From Pholis gunnellus (taxonomy: Eukaryota; Chordata; Actinopteri; Perciformes; Pholidae): a stretch of 64,000 nucleotides of DNA. The notes below the pieces were generated by a model. It had not been told where the DNA came from. It saw only the letters and a program-made list of their open reading frames with translations, and did no database searches. The translations under genes were made by a program, and so were the position numbers. Within the stretch, counting starts at the first letter, position 1; every line of letters begins with the position of its first letter. Shown piece after piece: positions 14,250 through 27,895 of this stretch. Location of the stretch: contig OU342809.1 in NCBI GenBank assembly GCA_910591455.2, positions 8,367,968-8,431,967 of the forward strand. The letters run 5' to 3'.

Positions 14250-14609
14250 ATTGGCACCAGGATGACTTGCTCAAGCAGTAGTTTGACTCATGATAATTAA
14301 AAAAAAGATGAATGTGTTATTTTCCATGGGGTGATAGTAGCCCGCCTCTTCTCTGGGGGCAATTAGATGTTGCTGAGCAAAATTGCGAGGATAATTTCAG
14401 CAGCGTGAATTAGCAGATTGCAACAAAAGCTCCTGCAGCAACAAACCAAGCCAAGGAAAAGAATCTGCGGCATAATTAGTGCACAAATCTCATGCATAAG
14501 TCAGCCAGATTCCCTCAGAATGCTGGGTTCAGATCTGAATAATGATATGCCAACTGAAAGGAACAACTTTTGTTCAGGGACGTTTTAGGCTAGTTTGTCG
14601 GAAGCTATT

Positions 14610-14637
14610 AGCGCTGGTGTATTGTCCCACCAGCGCT
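14610..14637. other. Perfect 10-bp inverted repeat
   Basis: AGCGCTGGTG and CACCAGCGCT around an 8-nt loop. No known RNA gene recognised. Confidence 0.6.
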
Positions 14638-14640
14638 TAC

Positions 14641-17600
14641 AGAAAACATGACGCAGGTGGTTACATCACCTTGTGAGTTTGTGAGCCAGATGTGACAGCG
14701 ATGCCCTGACGTGTCAGTTGGCAGGGCTGTGATTTATACAAATGGGACACAGCTTGGACTAAAAGAGGCCTGCATTAGCATTCTTTGACCTCTTTTATCC
14801 GCGCTCATTATCTATGCAACAAGAGGGTTGATTTGAGACCCTTTGAGAGGATCCAGAGAGCGCAGGTTTGTCAGCGAGAAACGGAAAACCAACCTGTTTG
14901 TCGTGCTCGCCTACAACGAATGCTAATGTTGGCCACATCAATGGGCTCTTCATGTCAAGATGCAGCCTTGGGCCCAGGAAGCTCGGAGGCTGACCAGTGA
15001 AACACAAGCGTGCCAGCAGCACAGCAACAGAGCCAGGAGAGGACAGCGGCGGCCCGCAGCCCAGAGCTTGCACCAGCCACAGCTTTTATTTCTGGTTACA
15101 CTGATCTAAGGAATGAAGGGAGAGCTCCAAATGTTTTGTTCTTCTCCGTTTCTCATTATACCCCCAAACCCCCCCAACCCCCTTCTTTCTCTCTCTCAAT
15201 CCCCTTTCTCTCTCTGCCTTTTACATAACCGAAAAGCTGAACTGACAAACAACAGGCATTTTAAATAAGTGTTGAATCAATACAGACAGGCTGGTAGCCA
15301 GGCTCTGGTCAGCAGCATTAATATACAATCAGCTTGCACACCGCAAACTTGGAACTTTCAATCGACCTTAGTGAGGATCTGTCAGTGTCCTGGAAATGAC
15401 ATGATTTAAAAGTGCAGTGCATATAGCATTATCCTTAAAAATAACACCAAATGGGATTACCATGGGATATTTATGGATGAAACTGTATAGCAAAGAAACT
15501 GGAAATCAAAGACAATTTGATAACATGGGCATAGAATGACTACGGGTGGTCTCAGCAGAAGCAGTGCAGGTAAACAAACAGCGAGAATGAATAATGGGCA
15601 TAGCAATAGCACTTGCGGAGGCCCCCGAGTGCTATGCTTCCCATCTCTGCCAAAGGTAATGGGATTTCTTGGGTTTAAATGCACTTTGCTCACTCTGTGG
15701 AGCCAGTGGGAAGCTAAACTATTGATCCACAAACAATTTAGCTGTCCAGCTGTCCAGAGAGAGGGAAAACAGGACGCCCCTAAATGTATAATGAGGCTTC
15801 CCAAGAGCTCAGTATTCGCTCCGCGTGCCAGGAGGCCTTCGCCTTTGGGTCTCTCTGCGACTAGCCTTCCATCCATACACTCCTCACACATACAGTCCCT
15901 CCCGGAGCAGGCTAAAGGTCAGCCAGCTAAAGAACTAGTACGCTTCTCACCAAGGACGTTTCTGATTAGTGCAGGAATCCACTTTGACCCCCCTCAGTCT
16001 TTCATTACATTCAACACACACAACTGACGGAGAGTTCATGACTCCAGTTTAGTATCACAGTGACGGGGCTGAGCTGTAAACAGCATGCATCATCACTGTG
16101 AGGTAGCGTGCACTGGGATAGCATGAGAAACAACATTCAGTATACCTGAAAGGTGATAGTATACGATGAGGAGTGCGTTGGTGATGCTTGGGAGCGTTGC
16201 GTGCTGAACTAGCATGTAGATGAAGTTGTGTCTTCCACACGTGCTCCCAGCGCCATAGCAACAGGCCTTTGCTCAAAGGCCCCAAGAGTGGCTTGGCCCC
16301 AATGAGAAAGACGCTTTGGTACCTAATTGGACAGTTCCCTGCACCATCGGGCTTGTTTTTTTTTATCCCCGGCATTATAAGATAACAATGCTAGTGGTTG
16401 AAACTACGGTTAAGCTTTCACAATCCCATAATAAACACAGATTAAATAGGATTAAAACCAAAACAATGCAGGCCATTACTGAGACTATGAATGACGATGG
16501 ATACAAAGGTAAACTAAACTTTATAATGATGCTAAATTCTTGCTTTCATGTGAAGATTATGGAATAAATTGCTGTCAGATGGGATATGGCTGTATAGGTA
16601 AGGCTTTGCCAGCATCAAAGGTGATTATTTCTGTTGCAACCTTTACTCATCCAAAGCGTCTCTTCTACTCTGTACAAAAGCTAGCCCGTATTTTTGCAGT
16701 CTTATGATCTGGCCTGATTAAGATACAAAAAAAAAAATGTGTGGAGCCATGAAAGGAACTACAATATCTGAACAGATGAGGAATGTACATGTTAACCACT
16801 GCACAAACAACACTCTGGCTGAAATCCCAGGGAATAAATCAGACACACGCCAATGATTTTCAAATTGCATGAAATTGAAAATAACCTCGTACTGGACCAA
16901 AATAGCAGATAGTGTTGTCTGACTGCACAGCTTCTCAGCAGCCCTGTAAACAATGTATCTGACTGCAGTTAAGAAGGTGCACAAACAGATGGCTCAGAAG
17001 TCCACTGTGCATATCTCATATATCTTTCTGCTCAGTGAAATGTTTCACAAATACACAAGAGGTAATCTGACACTTTAGAGAAAGAGTTTAATTAAGACCC
17101 ATTCATATTAGGATGCTTCAAATTGACTACTTAATTAGGGGAAACTGTCCTCTGAACTTGTTAACCTTCCAGTACTGTCACTTTCACTTCTTATCTTCAT
17201 TAAATACAAAAGTCTTTAGTACGAGTTGATAAAAAGCAAAATGCAATTAAGTATTTGATGAGCAAACAACTCTTGATATTACTGCGGAAATTGAATGCAT
17301 GCCAATGGAGCCAGATAAGGTTTGCTCTGCTAATAAGAAAACAAACTGTTGTTTGTGCTGTTATTGTAATGTAGGGAAGTCAAATATTATCTGAGAAATC
17401 TCAAAAAGCTGATCATGCTGTATAGAAATTAGGAGGCGAAGGGCACACATTTGTAATCTTCTTCTAATTGAGTCCATAAATCCCAAAAGATTTACTGTGA
17501 TTGTAAAGTCTAAAAATAGAGAAACTGAGCGACAAATCAGAGGAAAGCAGTGGAAACGTGTCAAATATAACCTAGTTAAATGATGTCTTCACTTCAACTC

Positions 17601-20600
17601 AACATTTAAAATCATCAGACAGAAGGTCTTTAATTAATTAATCATTCAGAAAATGAATCCTTTACCCAGTTCATCAGTGACCTCTTTAATAAATAAATCT
17701 TCATGCTTGGTTCCTCAATATCATTTAAATGTGATTTTGAGCAGTTGAAGCCCTGAGCTTCCCGAACAGACCACAAACAAATCCCTGCTCATGAAACTTG
17801 TACCCACTTCTAGATAACACTCTGATGACATTGATCAATGTCGTCTTATTTCCCCCATGAGTGACAGGGGGCGATACCAGGTCATTTCAGAACGCTACCT
17901 GCTTGTCCGGCCCACATTATCTTAATGGAAATGGAGTAATCTGATTTTGAATGAGACATCAGTTTAGATAGACAAAGCGTAGGAGCCACAGAGGAAGCTC
18001 AGCACTTTATCAACAAACAAAATCACACTGATAAAGAGCAGGGGAACAGATTAAATGTTCCAGGAGAAAAGACACTTTAAGTTACATCTTTAAGCCATTT
18101 CATCAAAAACCTTGTCAGTAAATGAATAACATCTTTCTCCGGGAGCTTTAATGCTATAAATAGACAAAAAGCCAGCAGTTGAAATCAAATAACTATTTTT
18201 ATCTTCAGCATTGTGCTGCTTTTGTGTAAAGCAACAAAAAGCCATTTATGCAGGCGGTATTTTATCCAAATCTTAGACATGGCAGATACAAATCATGGAC
18301 TGCAGAAGACCTAGATGAGCCATACACATGCATTTATGCGTGCGCACACTAAAACAACTTTAATCCAGTGTGGCTGAATGATTATTCATTTGGGTTCTGC
18401 CTTTAAAAGTAACTAGCCTCCAGAAGTGCTGGGAGCAGCTATTTAAGATCATTAGATTCAAGTAGGCAACAATGGCCCCAGAAATAGAACTTGAGCCCCG
18501 GCAACAAAACCTTATTCAGTGAAACAAAGTGACTGATTTGAGAGAAAAGTCCTATGTATTTAACACAATGTAAGGTGCTTCAAAGATCCAGCTGGCTATC
18601 ACATCAGCCAAGATAAGCAGCAATTTCTTACATCTGAGAAGCTAGAAGCAAGTGTGTTTGAATTACCAAAACAACCCAATTTTTCACTTCAGCTCGAACC
18701 TGCATGGCTCTCTTTTCTACCTATTGGCTACACAAAGCCAACAAGTACCACCATTTTACAAAACTATGAAATATCTGAAAGCTTTGCCACATGGATGCAG
18801 CGAGCAGGGAGCTGTCCGCAGTGGGAGAATCTATGGTCGGTCTGGTGCAAACTGTATTCAGACAGACAGAGATGGCAGATGGGGGACTGAGGTCCTTTCT
18901 CCTCCTCAGGCATGAACAGAGGAGAGGTCTGTCTCCAGGCAAACATAGAAGACGTCACGCCTCTGCCTCACCGCCCGTACCATTAGTGGAACTCGCTATT
19001 GATCGCCACTGCGTAAATTGCTGAGCAATCTAAAGGAAGCGTCAAGACGAGAGCAGTTTTGTCAGCAGGACAGAGAGAAGCACTTGTACATGCAGTGAAG
19101 ACAGTCGCCGCAATGAGGGCTTGTGTTTGTGTGTGTGTTTCTGCACACAGACGTTCATGTGCTTAGGCTGTCTCGTGTTGATATATCCTCATTCATTCAG
19201 TGCATTCAATTCAGCAATGAAGCAAGTCCACAGGACGAATTCCCTCCAGCGTGACCGACGCTGTATTCAGTGTGACAGCACAAACAGCGACGAACAAACC
19301 AGCCCTGTTGCTGGCAAATGCCAACGATGCCAATCAGTTTAAAGTCTGCTCAAAATCGCACACAAGATCTTTCCCTCTTTTTAGCTAATGCTTTGACTCT
19401 TTGCCCACAAATTTGTCGCCCAGGGCTCAGAAGGACATCTGGAAACAAATCTAATCTCGTGAAACGACTCTAAAATGACTTAATCTTACATGGCTTACAG
19501 CCAAGGTACTACTTTGAGCACCAAAATAATGCTGCTTGTATAAAGACATTAATTGAATTGGAAAATCATTGTCTTTGTGTATATATATATATAAAAAAAC
19601 TAAAACTGTTCATGCATTTGACAAATTTGCAGTCAACATTTATACACCAGATGAATAGAAGCAATCTCTCTCACGTTCGTACTCATGTTCATAAGTTACA
19701 TTGTGACTTAAGTGGAGATGGGGAGGTTGAAGGCGGCTCTATTTTCTGCCTGAGTCGAGGTTAACCTGTCCACCGTTAAGGGCTACGACAGATGTGTGAC
19801 CGAAGCTTCAAACCAAAGGAGAAGTAAGTGTATAGGGCTATGTCGAGTCATTTCACTGTGACACTAATGGAGGCTGAGGCTGTAGCCTTGAAATGCATCA
19901 CAGAACGGCATCATCCTGCAGGGTACTGTGTTACGTAAAAAAAGTTCCCCGTCATGCAGACCACAGCCAATATGCTGGCAGGGAACAGCTCATTGCAAAA
20001 TTTAAAGACATGTTTCGCTACGCAGCAAGGGAGATCAAAAATGTAAGATGATGCCTTTGCATGGAGCAGGTTAGCCTACTTCTGAGCAGAGTAAATTCAT
20101 TCACCTAGCATGGATGAGGGGGACTGTCCTCGGGGTGTACACAGGACAGCACAGGATGCATTAGCAGCAGTCAAGCTTAGAAGATTCACAAAGTGCTCCA
20201 CCTGACAGGCGGCCACGGAATCCCTCTGACATTGTGTGCCACATTTATTGCTCTGATTCAATCAGGACAAATACACAGTGAAGAATTTCACACATGGCAC
20301 CGAACGGCAAATAAGGTTGAAATGAAAATTGTACTCAAAAACACGTAGGTGTACAGTGCCCAGGAACAGGAGGAGGTCAGACATTTATCAATTGATCATC
20401 TGGAAATATACACATTTTTGCGTACAGCTCACAGGTACACAAGGCCAAGAGCAATTTTACAGGAATATGCTGTAATAATCAACTTGTCCATAAACCAACA
20501 TTAACATGTTAATCTAGAACCAATAAACCAAGAGACCACGTGGTTCAGCAAAACAACTCTAGCAGTCCATGAGATATCATAATTCCCTTTTAGTTTGTTG

Positions 20601-21503
20601 GTATTGATTACTGATCATTAATCACAGGCTTTGAAAGCTCATTAGACCACAATGGAAAGCTGTGGCTGCTTAAATCATACTCTGCTATCTGCTGCAGGGA
20701 GCTGTGCCAAACCAAGTCATTAGTCAACGGCATTATGAAAACCATAACTGCGCTTGCATCCAAATCAACAATTTTGAGTTGCAGAGACTTGACCATATAG
20801 CTTATTCATGGTGACCGGCGTCAGTGCAGCTATTAACTGAGATCACAGGAAAAACAATGTCTGATCAATGACCCCCGCCCCACACACACACACACACTTA
20901 GATGCAGAAAACCAATGTAATATTTCAAAACTCACATCTGGAATTTGTGTAATTCACAAGTCAGTGCATAGTTGCATGATTTCTATGAGGCTACCATCAT
21001 CCTTTTTTTTTTACTATATGTCATCAATAAACAAACTATCATAACAAAAAGAATAACTACTAATGAAGACCCCCCTTAGTAATCTCTCTAGAACTTCCTG
21101 AGGTCCCTCAACATTACTTTAGCAACATGTAGCAATGGACGGTTTCTCTCCACTGAAGCCCTTTAGTCTGGTGAGTCAGGACGCGCCCATGACACCTTCT
21201 CTAGCACCTGACATCCTGAAAGAATAACCCTGCGATGGGCCATTACCGAGCACAACACGGCTCAATCTGCCAGTGAAGATGACACAGCCGAATCACACGC
21301 CTCAATCGATCGCGGCACTAACACCAGAACACGCGTTTTAGTTCCACCCCAGATGGAATTGTTTACAGCCGTCGGGTGCTTCGAAATCTTGTGGCTGTAA
21401 GGCAGGCGGCAGTTTGAATCATCGGTATGTGCGGCGCTGTTATAGGCTATGGCCTCTGGCGTGGTCTGCAGAATGTAATACTTAATGAATTGCTTTAAAA
21501 GCA
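14641..21503. other. Intergenic, no gene seen
   Basis: Several frames of 60-160 codons occur (for example opposite-strand pairs at 15.5-16.0 kb) but none shows domains, splice sites or codon structure that I can support. Stretches at 17.0-18.5 kb have the homeodomain-core-rich texture of possible regulatory DNA. Confidence 0.5.
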
Positions 21504-21859
21504 CGTTTGCTGTGTGTTGAAATACATCCTTACATCTGCTCTGTGCATCGACTCATTTTTTTTTGGGGGGGGGGGGGTGCATGGCAAGATATGCAGCAGA
21601 TCATGTTACAGCATCACTCCCCACCACCACGCCACGATATGTCAGATATTGCACACAGGCAGTATGTCTCTGCGTCTGTCAATACGACACACACAAAAAC
21701 AACAAAATGCAGTTTCCTCGTAACCATGTCGTCCGATTCTGCATTGCGGAGGGGCTGCATGAGCTCCATCCCATCCGCGCATCCCACACTCAGTCTGTTG
21801 TAAACAACACTGATTTCCCAGCTGTCAAAATGCAGCGCCCGGCATCTCTGATCGTACTG

Positions 21860-22180
21860 TAAAACAATCCGTTTTCACTTTATATCTTGCCCGCTGCTCG
21901 CGTCCTTACCTTCCGTAGCGTGTTAAACGCGTCCGTCCGTCCGTCCGTCCGTCCGTGTGCCCTTCACGACGCTCGCACCTGCTCAGCACCGCATCGCCGG
22001 GCGCTCAAGAGAGGGGAAATAAACTGGCGGTCCTGTCCCCGTGGATTGGATGAAGGGTTATGACTGTCAACTTAGGGGGGCGCTAGACTTGCTTGTTTTC
22101 CACGCAGCAACACGGAGCTGGTGGCTCCCACAGTGGTGTCCGGTTTCTCCTGAGCTCCTTCAAAGGGGTTCCCCAGCACG
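21860..22180 (-). promoter_or_regulatory. Candidate GC-rich promoter and first exon of a neighbouring minus-strand gene
   Basis: The block is rich in CG dinucleotides against an AT-rich background. On the minus strand a run of CGGA repeats leads to CACGCTACGGAAG followed by the consensus donor GTAAGG (21904-21909). No ORF starts before that donor, so the exon would be untranslated and the gene would extend left. I see no coding exon for it in this window. In mammals a laminin beta gene lies downstream of NRCAM; whether this is its counterpart is a guess. Confidence 0.35.
21931..21956. repeat. (GTCC)n tetranucleotide repeat
   Basis: Six and a half GTCC units inside the GC-rich block at 21.9 kb; CGGA on the minus strand. 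Confidence 0.93.
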
Positions 22181-22239
22181 AGGAAGACCTGAGGGACATT
22201 TAAAAGAACCTTTAATATCTTTATACATTTAATGACACA

Positions 22240-25200
22240 CGTTTGCCTCAGTGTGTGATACAATTAGATACATAAGCGCTCGTCGTGTAATATAATATCA
22301 GTTTTGATTAGCAGTAACTCCCAATATCCACAGTCAAAATCCTTAAAAGGGTTGATTAATGGTCTTGTCAATGGACTAATGGTTTGAGGGGTCTTTTCAT
22401 TAAACGGTCCCATGTGGATTCATAGTTGACCGACATGTAATTAATGGGGAAACATATGCCATCCACAATATCTTAGTTTTTGTTATTGTTTTGTTTTATT
22501 ATTAATGTGATGTAATTTAACTCTTTAGTCGTGGTTTCAGCCGATGCTTGTTACTAATTGTCAGCTCTTTTAGTCTCCCCCGACTCCTGAGAACATATCT
22601 GGGTTTTTTGATAGAGGCTTTACTGTGTTCACTTTCCATTTGCTAACTTAATCTTTGTCTCCCGTTTGGGCAGGGAGCGTAAAGGGAGTTTATCAGAGCT
22701 TTGTTGCTGGTAACGGCTCATAATGGCAGTTGATGATAAGAGCTGCTGGAACTCAATCGTACATTAAATGTGCAGTCATAAAAGGGGGGGAAAAGCTTCA
22801 TAGAGATGCAGAGTTGGCTTTCTCCAGTGTTTGTTTTGTTCAGTATTAATATCAAAAATATGAATATGTATCTTAAATGGTGACATATCTTCACCAAAGA
22901 CATGGCAGAGTTGTTGTTTTTTTCTTCAAATGGACAGAATTGCAGTTATGTTAATTGTGCCTACAAATAAATAACGATGTTCCTGAATTTAAAGTAAAAA
23001 AAAACCTGTGTGCACATAAATTGATATTGTCATCATGCTATTCGTTCACAGGAATGAATAGCGGATGCACCATCTGTTATGTCACAAAACTGTGATGTTT
23101 CATCTACTTTATCTGCTTCTGACTCCAATTCTTATTTCTTTTCAGTTGTCAGGCTTTGCTATCCTCTCCAGTCACTACCTGTCATTCCTCACCTGGCCAC
23201 AAGTGGTCCTCAGTGTGTTTCCTGTCAACAATGTATCACCTGACCGATCTCCTGCCTACACACCTGCTTCCCACCAAGCATTCACTTTTGTCCACAGTGG
23301 TTTTTAGACCTCTATGCCATCTTGCCTCCTTTCACTTCTTGTAATGATGAACTGTTTTGCTCATCAACCTCTGGTACACTTAAGACATCATTCTTGTCTT
23401 TGATTCTCGCAAAAAAAATATGTTTAAGCGATGTCAAAGATCACACAATGTTTTGTTTAACCTCTTCAAAAAAAGGAGTCCTTATAAAAATTGACAGTGA
23501 GGTTTGTATCAAAATGCTTCTAAAAACCTTTCCAAGTGTATTTACCTCTCAGTTAATTCCATTCCATTCCATTGTTTGTAGCAGCAGTTAAAGTTTCAGA
23601 GAAAGAAATCACAAAACATGAGCAGTTAAATGCATTTGCATGACTAGACATAACCAGGGGTAGATGAGAAATGAGTGACACGGCAGCCTGCATGTTAACC
23701 GATGCCATGTTTTTCATCTGGCAGATATCAAAAGGGCACCTCTGCTAATTACAAAGCCTTGCCCGCGTGTCGGTCCAAACATGAGACCGTCTCAATCCCT
23801 TGGGATTAGATTTAAATCTTGGATGTAAACACCACACAGCAAATAATAATCTGCTGTGGCGGCGGCCCATAAATAATGCAGGAATCTTTGAGAAAGAGCA
23901 GGGTAGAATTAATTGAGGGTCTTAGCCCTCTTGGATGAATTTGGGGGAACATATTAAAGAATATCTTCTTAATGTGACCACAAACTGACTTTACATGATG
24001 GTTATGGCTCTATCTCTTTTTGAATGTTGCTGCTTTGTTCCCTAAGGCTGTTGTTATTATTCAGAATTTCAGCAAAAAAAACGTATTGTTTCCTTTGAGA
24101 TGGGAACTGCTGTTAATCCACAAGAAAAAAAGACATTATCTTGAGCCGAGGGGGATGTATTAGAAAAACATGTCGCTCCACAGAAAATAGCCAAGCCAGA
24201 GGGATTCAGTAACACTGAGGAAATTCATGAAATCCAAATAGAGCAGCACAATACTGGGCCCAGAAGGATATTATGTTGTGTGCGGGTTATCCAAGATCTA
24301 GGTGTATTCAAGCCTCAGACAAACACTTTTGTTCCTCTTACAACATGGCAATGCAAATAGAGACAGATCCTGCTGGTGAATAACACTATTACAATGCCGG
24401 TCTCTGGGGTGGATAAGAGGAACAGCAAACACCCTGCTGTCTGGAGGAAAGAATGGGTGGCTGTCATCTATCTGCCTGGCAGAGGAGGAGGAAGAGGAGG
24501 GAGGGGTGAGGGTAAATATGATTTAGCCCCGATGATCTCCACAGGGGGCTCATGCAAAGGTAACCCCCACCCACTCAGTCCAAATACACATGGGACACGG
24601 AGGGGGGGGGGTGCATGGGGAATAGGAATCAGGGCAGGGAATGAGCTATAATCCTGGTGCTATCATGATAAAAAAGAAAGTATTGGGGGGGGGGGGGGGG
24701 GATTTAGAGTATCTGATCAATAGAACAAAGCACTCTCACTTTATGTAGCATCCATCCAACAGGACGCCAATGATATCTGCCACCAAATCAGCTCACTCCC
24801 CTCCCCCCCTCAGGGAAATCATCCTCCTTGAGTTGATAGAAACACTGGGGAAGAAAAGATACCATTACACTTGGAAGGGGTGAATTTCCTCCTACAATTG
24901 GGGTTTTCAATTTCAGGCAAACTAAACCTACCATTCTGCCTCCAAGCAGCTTGGTCTTGACAGATGTGTGTGCATAAGTGAGTGTGTGTGTGTGTGTGTG
25001 TGCGTGTGTGTTTGTGTTTGTGTTGGCAAACCATTTGTCAGCCATATGGAAATGTCACAGAGTAATCATAAACAATTATCCTCCCCAGCTCTCAGAGCAT
25101 TCAGGATAGGGCAAATCTCCATAAAGACACAAAGGCTCTGCCACTCACATCTAAGAAACAGATGACCCCAAGCTCAGCGCACACTTAAGAAATATCAGAA

Positions 25201-26840
25201 ACTAATACCTGCCTTTGATGTCCTTTATTCTACATGGTGTCTTGTTGGGAAGCTTGTAGAAGCTGAAAGATCATGTCCTTCACTTGAGCGTCTGGGATGC
25301 AAATGATGCGTTTTAAAGCTCGCAGGTGGTTTGGAAACAGAACATCACTGAGAGACCATGTAATGATCTTACTCCCCCATTGAAAGCAGACTGGAGGTAG
25401 ACATAAAACCAGCCATAGATCAACTCAAACCAGGCTTTCGGCCCAGCAGTAAATCAAGGAGCTGGACACAAGAGGAGGAATGGGTAATGGATGCTATGGC
25501 AGACGCACAGCCAACCCTGAATGAATCCACCGAGGATTGGATGAGGAATGAGAGGACGGAGGGAGGGGTTGTGTGGAGCGGCAGGAAGGAGGGGTGGGTG
25601 GAGTTCAGAGGGGTAATGGGGCAGCTGCTTGTTTGGTCTCAATCATCACCAATCGACAGACAAATAATGTGATTCTGTTGCCATGAAAGTAAATAGCTAA
25701 GCCTCTTACCGGAAGCCTTTGTAATTGAGGAGTAGGGATGTCAAGAGAGGGCCAAACAAATTCATAGGCTGTCGGCTTAAATGTATGAGGTAATTGAGTA
25801 TATTGTGATTTGAATACAGTTACGATTTTTTTCATTGTTGTCCCCCGGAAATGGATTACCAGAAAAAATGTTTTCAAACAATTCTATTGAGAGTTTAAAT
25901 CATGTGCCTTGCATGACATTTCCTATATTCACTGTTTAAAAAGCCTGTTGCTTGTTTCAGTCATCGGTGTAATTGCCTCACATCACTAGGGGGCAGTAAA
26001 GTCAAGAGGAAAGATCTGTCAAATTGCATCTTGATGAATCGTCACCGGGTAGCTGAAGGTCATCAGGTCTTTGAGCTCATTGCTGCTGAGAGAGAGTCAT
26101 TTCGGTTGAGATATTATGGACATTCTTCCGACCAGCTGCCGCTCACACCGATGCACTCATCCTTCACAAAACTATCTTTGGCTTTCATTTTGGAAAACAA
26201 AAAAAACATCATCAAGCCTAGTTCATTAATATGTGTAGCAGTAATTCATTTTCTATCACTGCTGTTGTTATCTGCAAACAATGCTGCGAAATATCCCCAA
26301 ACAGCTTTACCTGGGAACATGAATTAAAGTACCTGAAGGAACAGAAGGCTGAAAAAGTCCTTGCCAGAGGGAGAGAAAAATATTTCCAAGACACTATACC
26401 AGACTTCCTCGCTTCCTGACACCATTACTGTGTCATAATGCACCAGATGGCGAGCTGGTCTCTCGCTATTACCCTGACAATATGACTGTAATGGAAGTGG
26501 AAGTGCCACAAGTAGTAGCCAGAAAGATGGAGCCCAACTGTCGTGTTCCATAAGGCCTCACTATAGCTGCTTCACACTAAGGAGACTGAGGCAGGTGTTG
26601 GCATCACAGCCCCCAGCAGCCCCTGCTCACTGCACAGCGGAGTGTTACTGTGCGGTGCGTATTTGAGGATGTAGGTTCAAGTGTGCGGTGTACATGGCTG
26701 TGTGTGCATTTGTACGTTGGTCTTGCTACTCCTGCAATGAAGTTCTGGAGGGCTGAAATCCATCTCGCTCTAAATATATTCCAGGCACGTGAAGCAGGAG
26801 ATGGTATTGGTCCAATGCCAACACAACCACACTGACAGTG
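22240..26840. other. Intergenic, no gene seen
   Basis: About 23640-23960 is unique-looking sequence with ATTA cores and few runs, a possible regulatory block. G-rich stretches occur at 24480-24510, 24600-24610 and 24686-24701. Confidence 0.5.
24980..25020. repeat. (GT)n microsatellite, imperfect
   Basis: GT repeat with interruptions by GC and TT. Confidence 0.92.
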
Positions 26841-26844
26841 GTGT

Positions 26845-27070
26845 TAAGTCATTTAGAGTAATTTACTCAAGTACTGAACGCACAATTTTGAGGCACAATA
26901 CTGGAAGATTTCCATTTTATGCTACTATATACTTTTATTCCACTGTAATTAAGAGGTCTCCCTGCCCTCTATTCATTTGACAGGTGTAACTACTTGGTAG
27001 GTAATATATTCTACATAAAATATATATATTAAACTAAAATATAACACACCATAAATCAGTGATTCCCAAT
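26845..27070 (+). repeat. Percomorph TACTCAAGTACT repeat
   Basis: TTTACTCAAGTACTGAACGC, CAATTTTGAGGCACAATACT, TTTCCATTTTATGCTACTAT, ATACTTTTATTCCACTGTAA and ATTTGACAGGTGTAACTACT occur in the order of a widespread fish repeat. Confidence 0.6.
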
Positions 27071-27400
27071 TAAAAAAGGCAGCGTCTAGTTGGGACTCCT
27101 GGTCACCTTTTAGATATTTTAGCAGATCCACTAAAGCCCTCTAAACTTCTCTAAATGTTTCAGTTCAATAACTGTTTGAGGCATAAATAAGTAAAACTCT
27201 CCATTATTTCATAAAAAGTATTTTTTGTTAGAATAAATAATTGAAGGTTATCTTAATGTAGCAATGAGCAGGCATGGACTAAATAACTTTCATGACTCAA
27301 TTGAAATCTACGTGATTCAGATCACTACTCATCTCTTCGAGAGAGGGCAATGACATTATTGAGTAAACAGTCTGGAAACTGAAATTAAAGCAGATCATTA

Positions 27401-27406
27401 TTTATT
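27401..27406 (-). terminator. Candidate polyadenylation signal for nrcam
   Basis: AATAAA on the minus strand (TTTATT on the plus strand), followed by a T-rich stretch. It is the first canonical hexamer that I found downstream of the stop codon. Confidence 0.35.
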
Positions 27407-27887
27407 CATTCATTATATTTCCAGTAGCTTGAATTTCATACTTGCACTAAAAAGGAGAAACTTAAATAGAGACAAAGAAAGTATCTGTTAGTACAAATCA
27501 GTTTCTTAAATACAAAACCATTTGCAATACCGTCAGAAAAGAGCATCGTTTCGGCAGTAAACTGGGACTGCGTAGAGCCAATACAAATCAGAATAATAAG
27601 AGTTTTGTGCATCAATTAATATTGTTGCTAAATACTACATGTTGTACAATACCAAAGTCATATAACTCGCTGACAAGCAACTCAGAAAACGATCAAAATT
27701 CAAATTTATATGCAATTTTCTGTCCAGTTAGTTACAATACAATTTACACTGCACAGCAAAAAAAAAAAAAAGAATATATATATTTTCTACAAGTACTCTA
27801 TATTTAATACAGTCCTATCAACAAGTTAAACCATACCATGCACAATATTGCCTCTTCGGCTGCTTGTCCCTGTACAATCAATTAAGG

Positions 27888-27895
27888 TATTTACA
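27888..27895 (-). promoter_or_regulatory. Pumilio-type element TGTAAATA in 3' UTR
   Basis: The minus strand reads TGTAAATA, the UGUANAUA consensus recognised by Pumilio proteins, within the inferred 3' UTR. An 8-mer can occur by chance in AT-rich sequence. Confidence 0.3.

Larger units (their letters stand above)
13980..14640. promoter_or_regulatory. Candidate conserved noncoding block
   Basis: Non-repetitive, moderately AT-rich, with many TAATTA/AATTAG-type homeodomain cores (TAATTA, GATAATTAA, CAATTAG, GAATTAGC, CATAATTAGTG) and GCATGCATG. It ends in a perfect 10-bp hairpin at 14610-14637. The texture is like known vertebrate enhancers, but I cannot compare species. Confidence 0.25.

Noticed and set aside
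15457..16027. Overlapping frames of 144 and 163 codons on opposite strands
   Set aside because: No domain, splice or codon-bias support, and composition is like the surroundings. Long opposite-strand overlap suggests chance.
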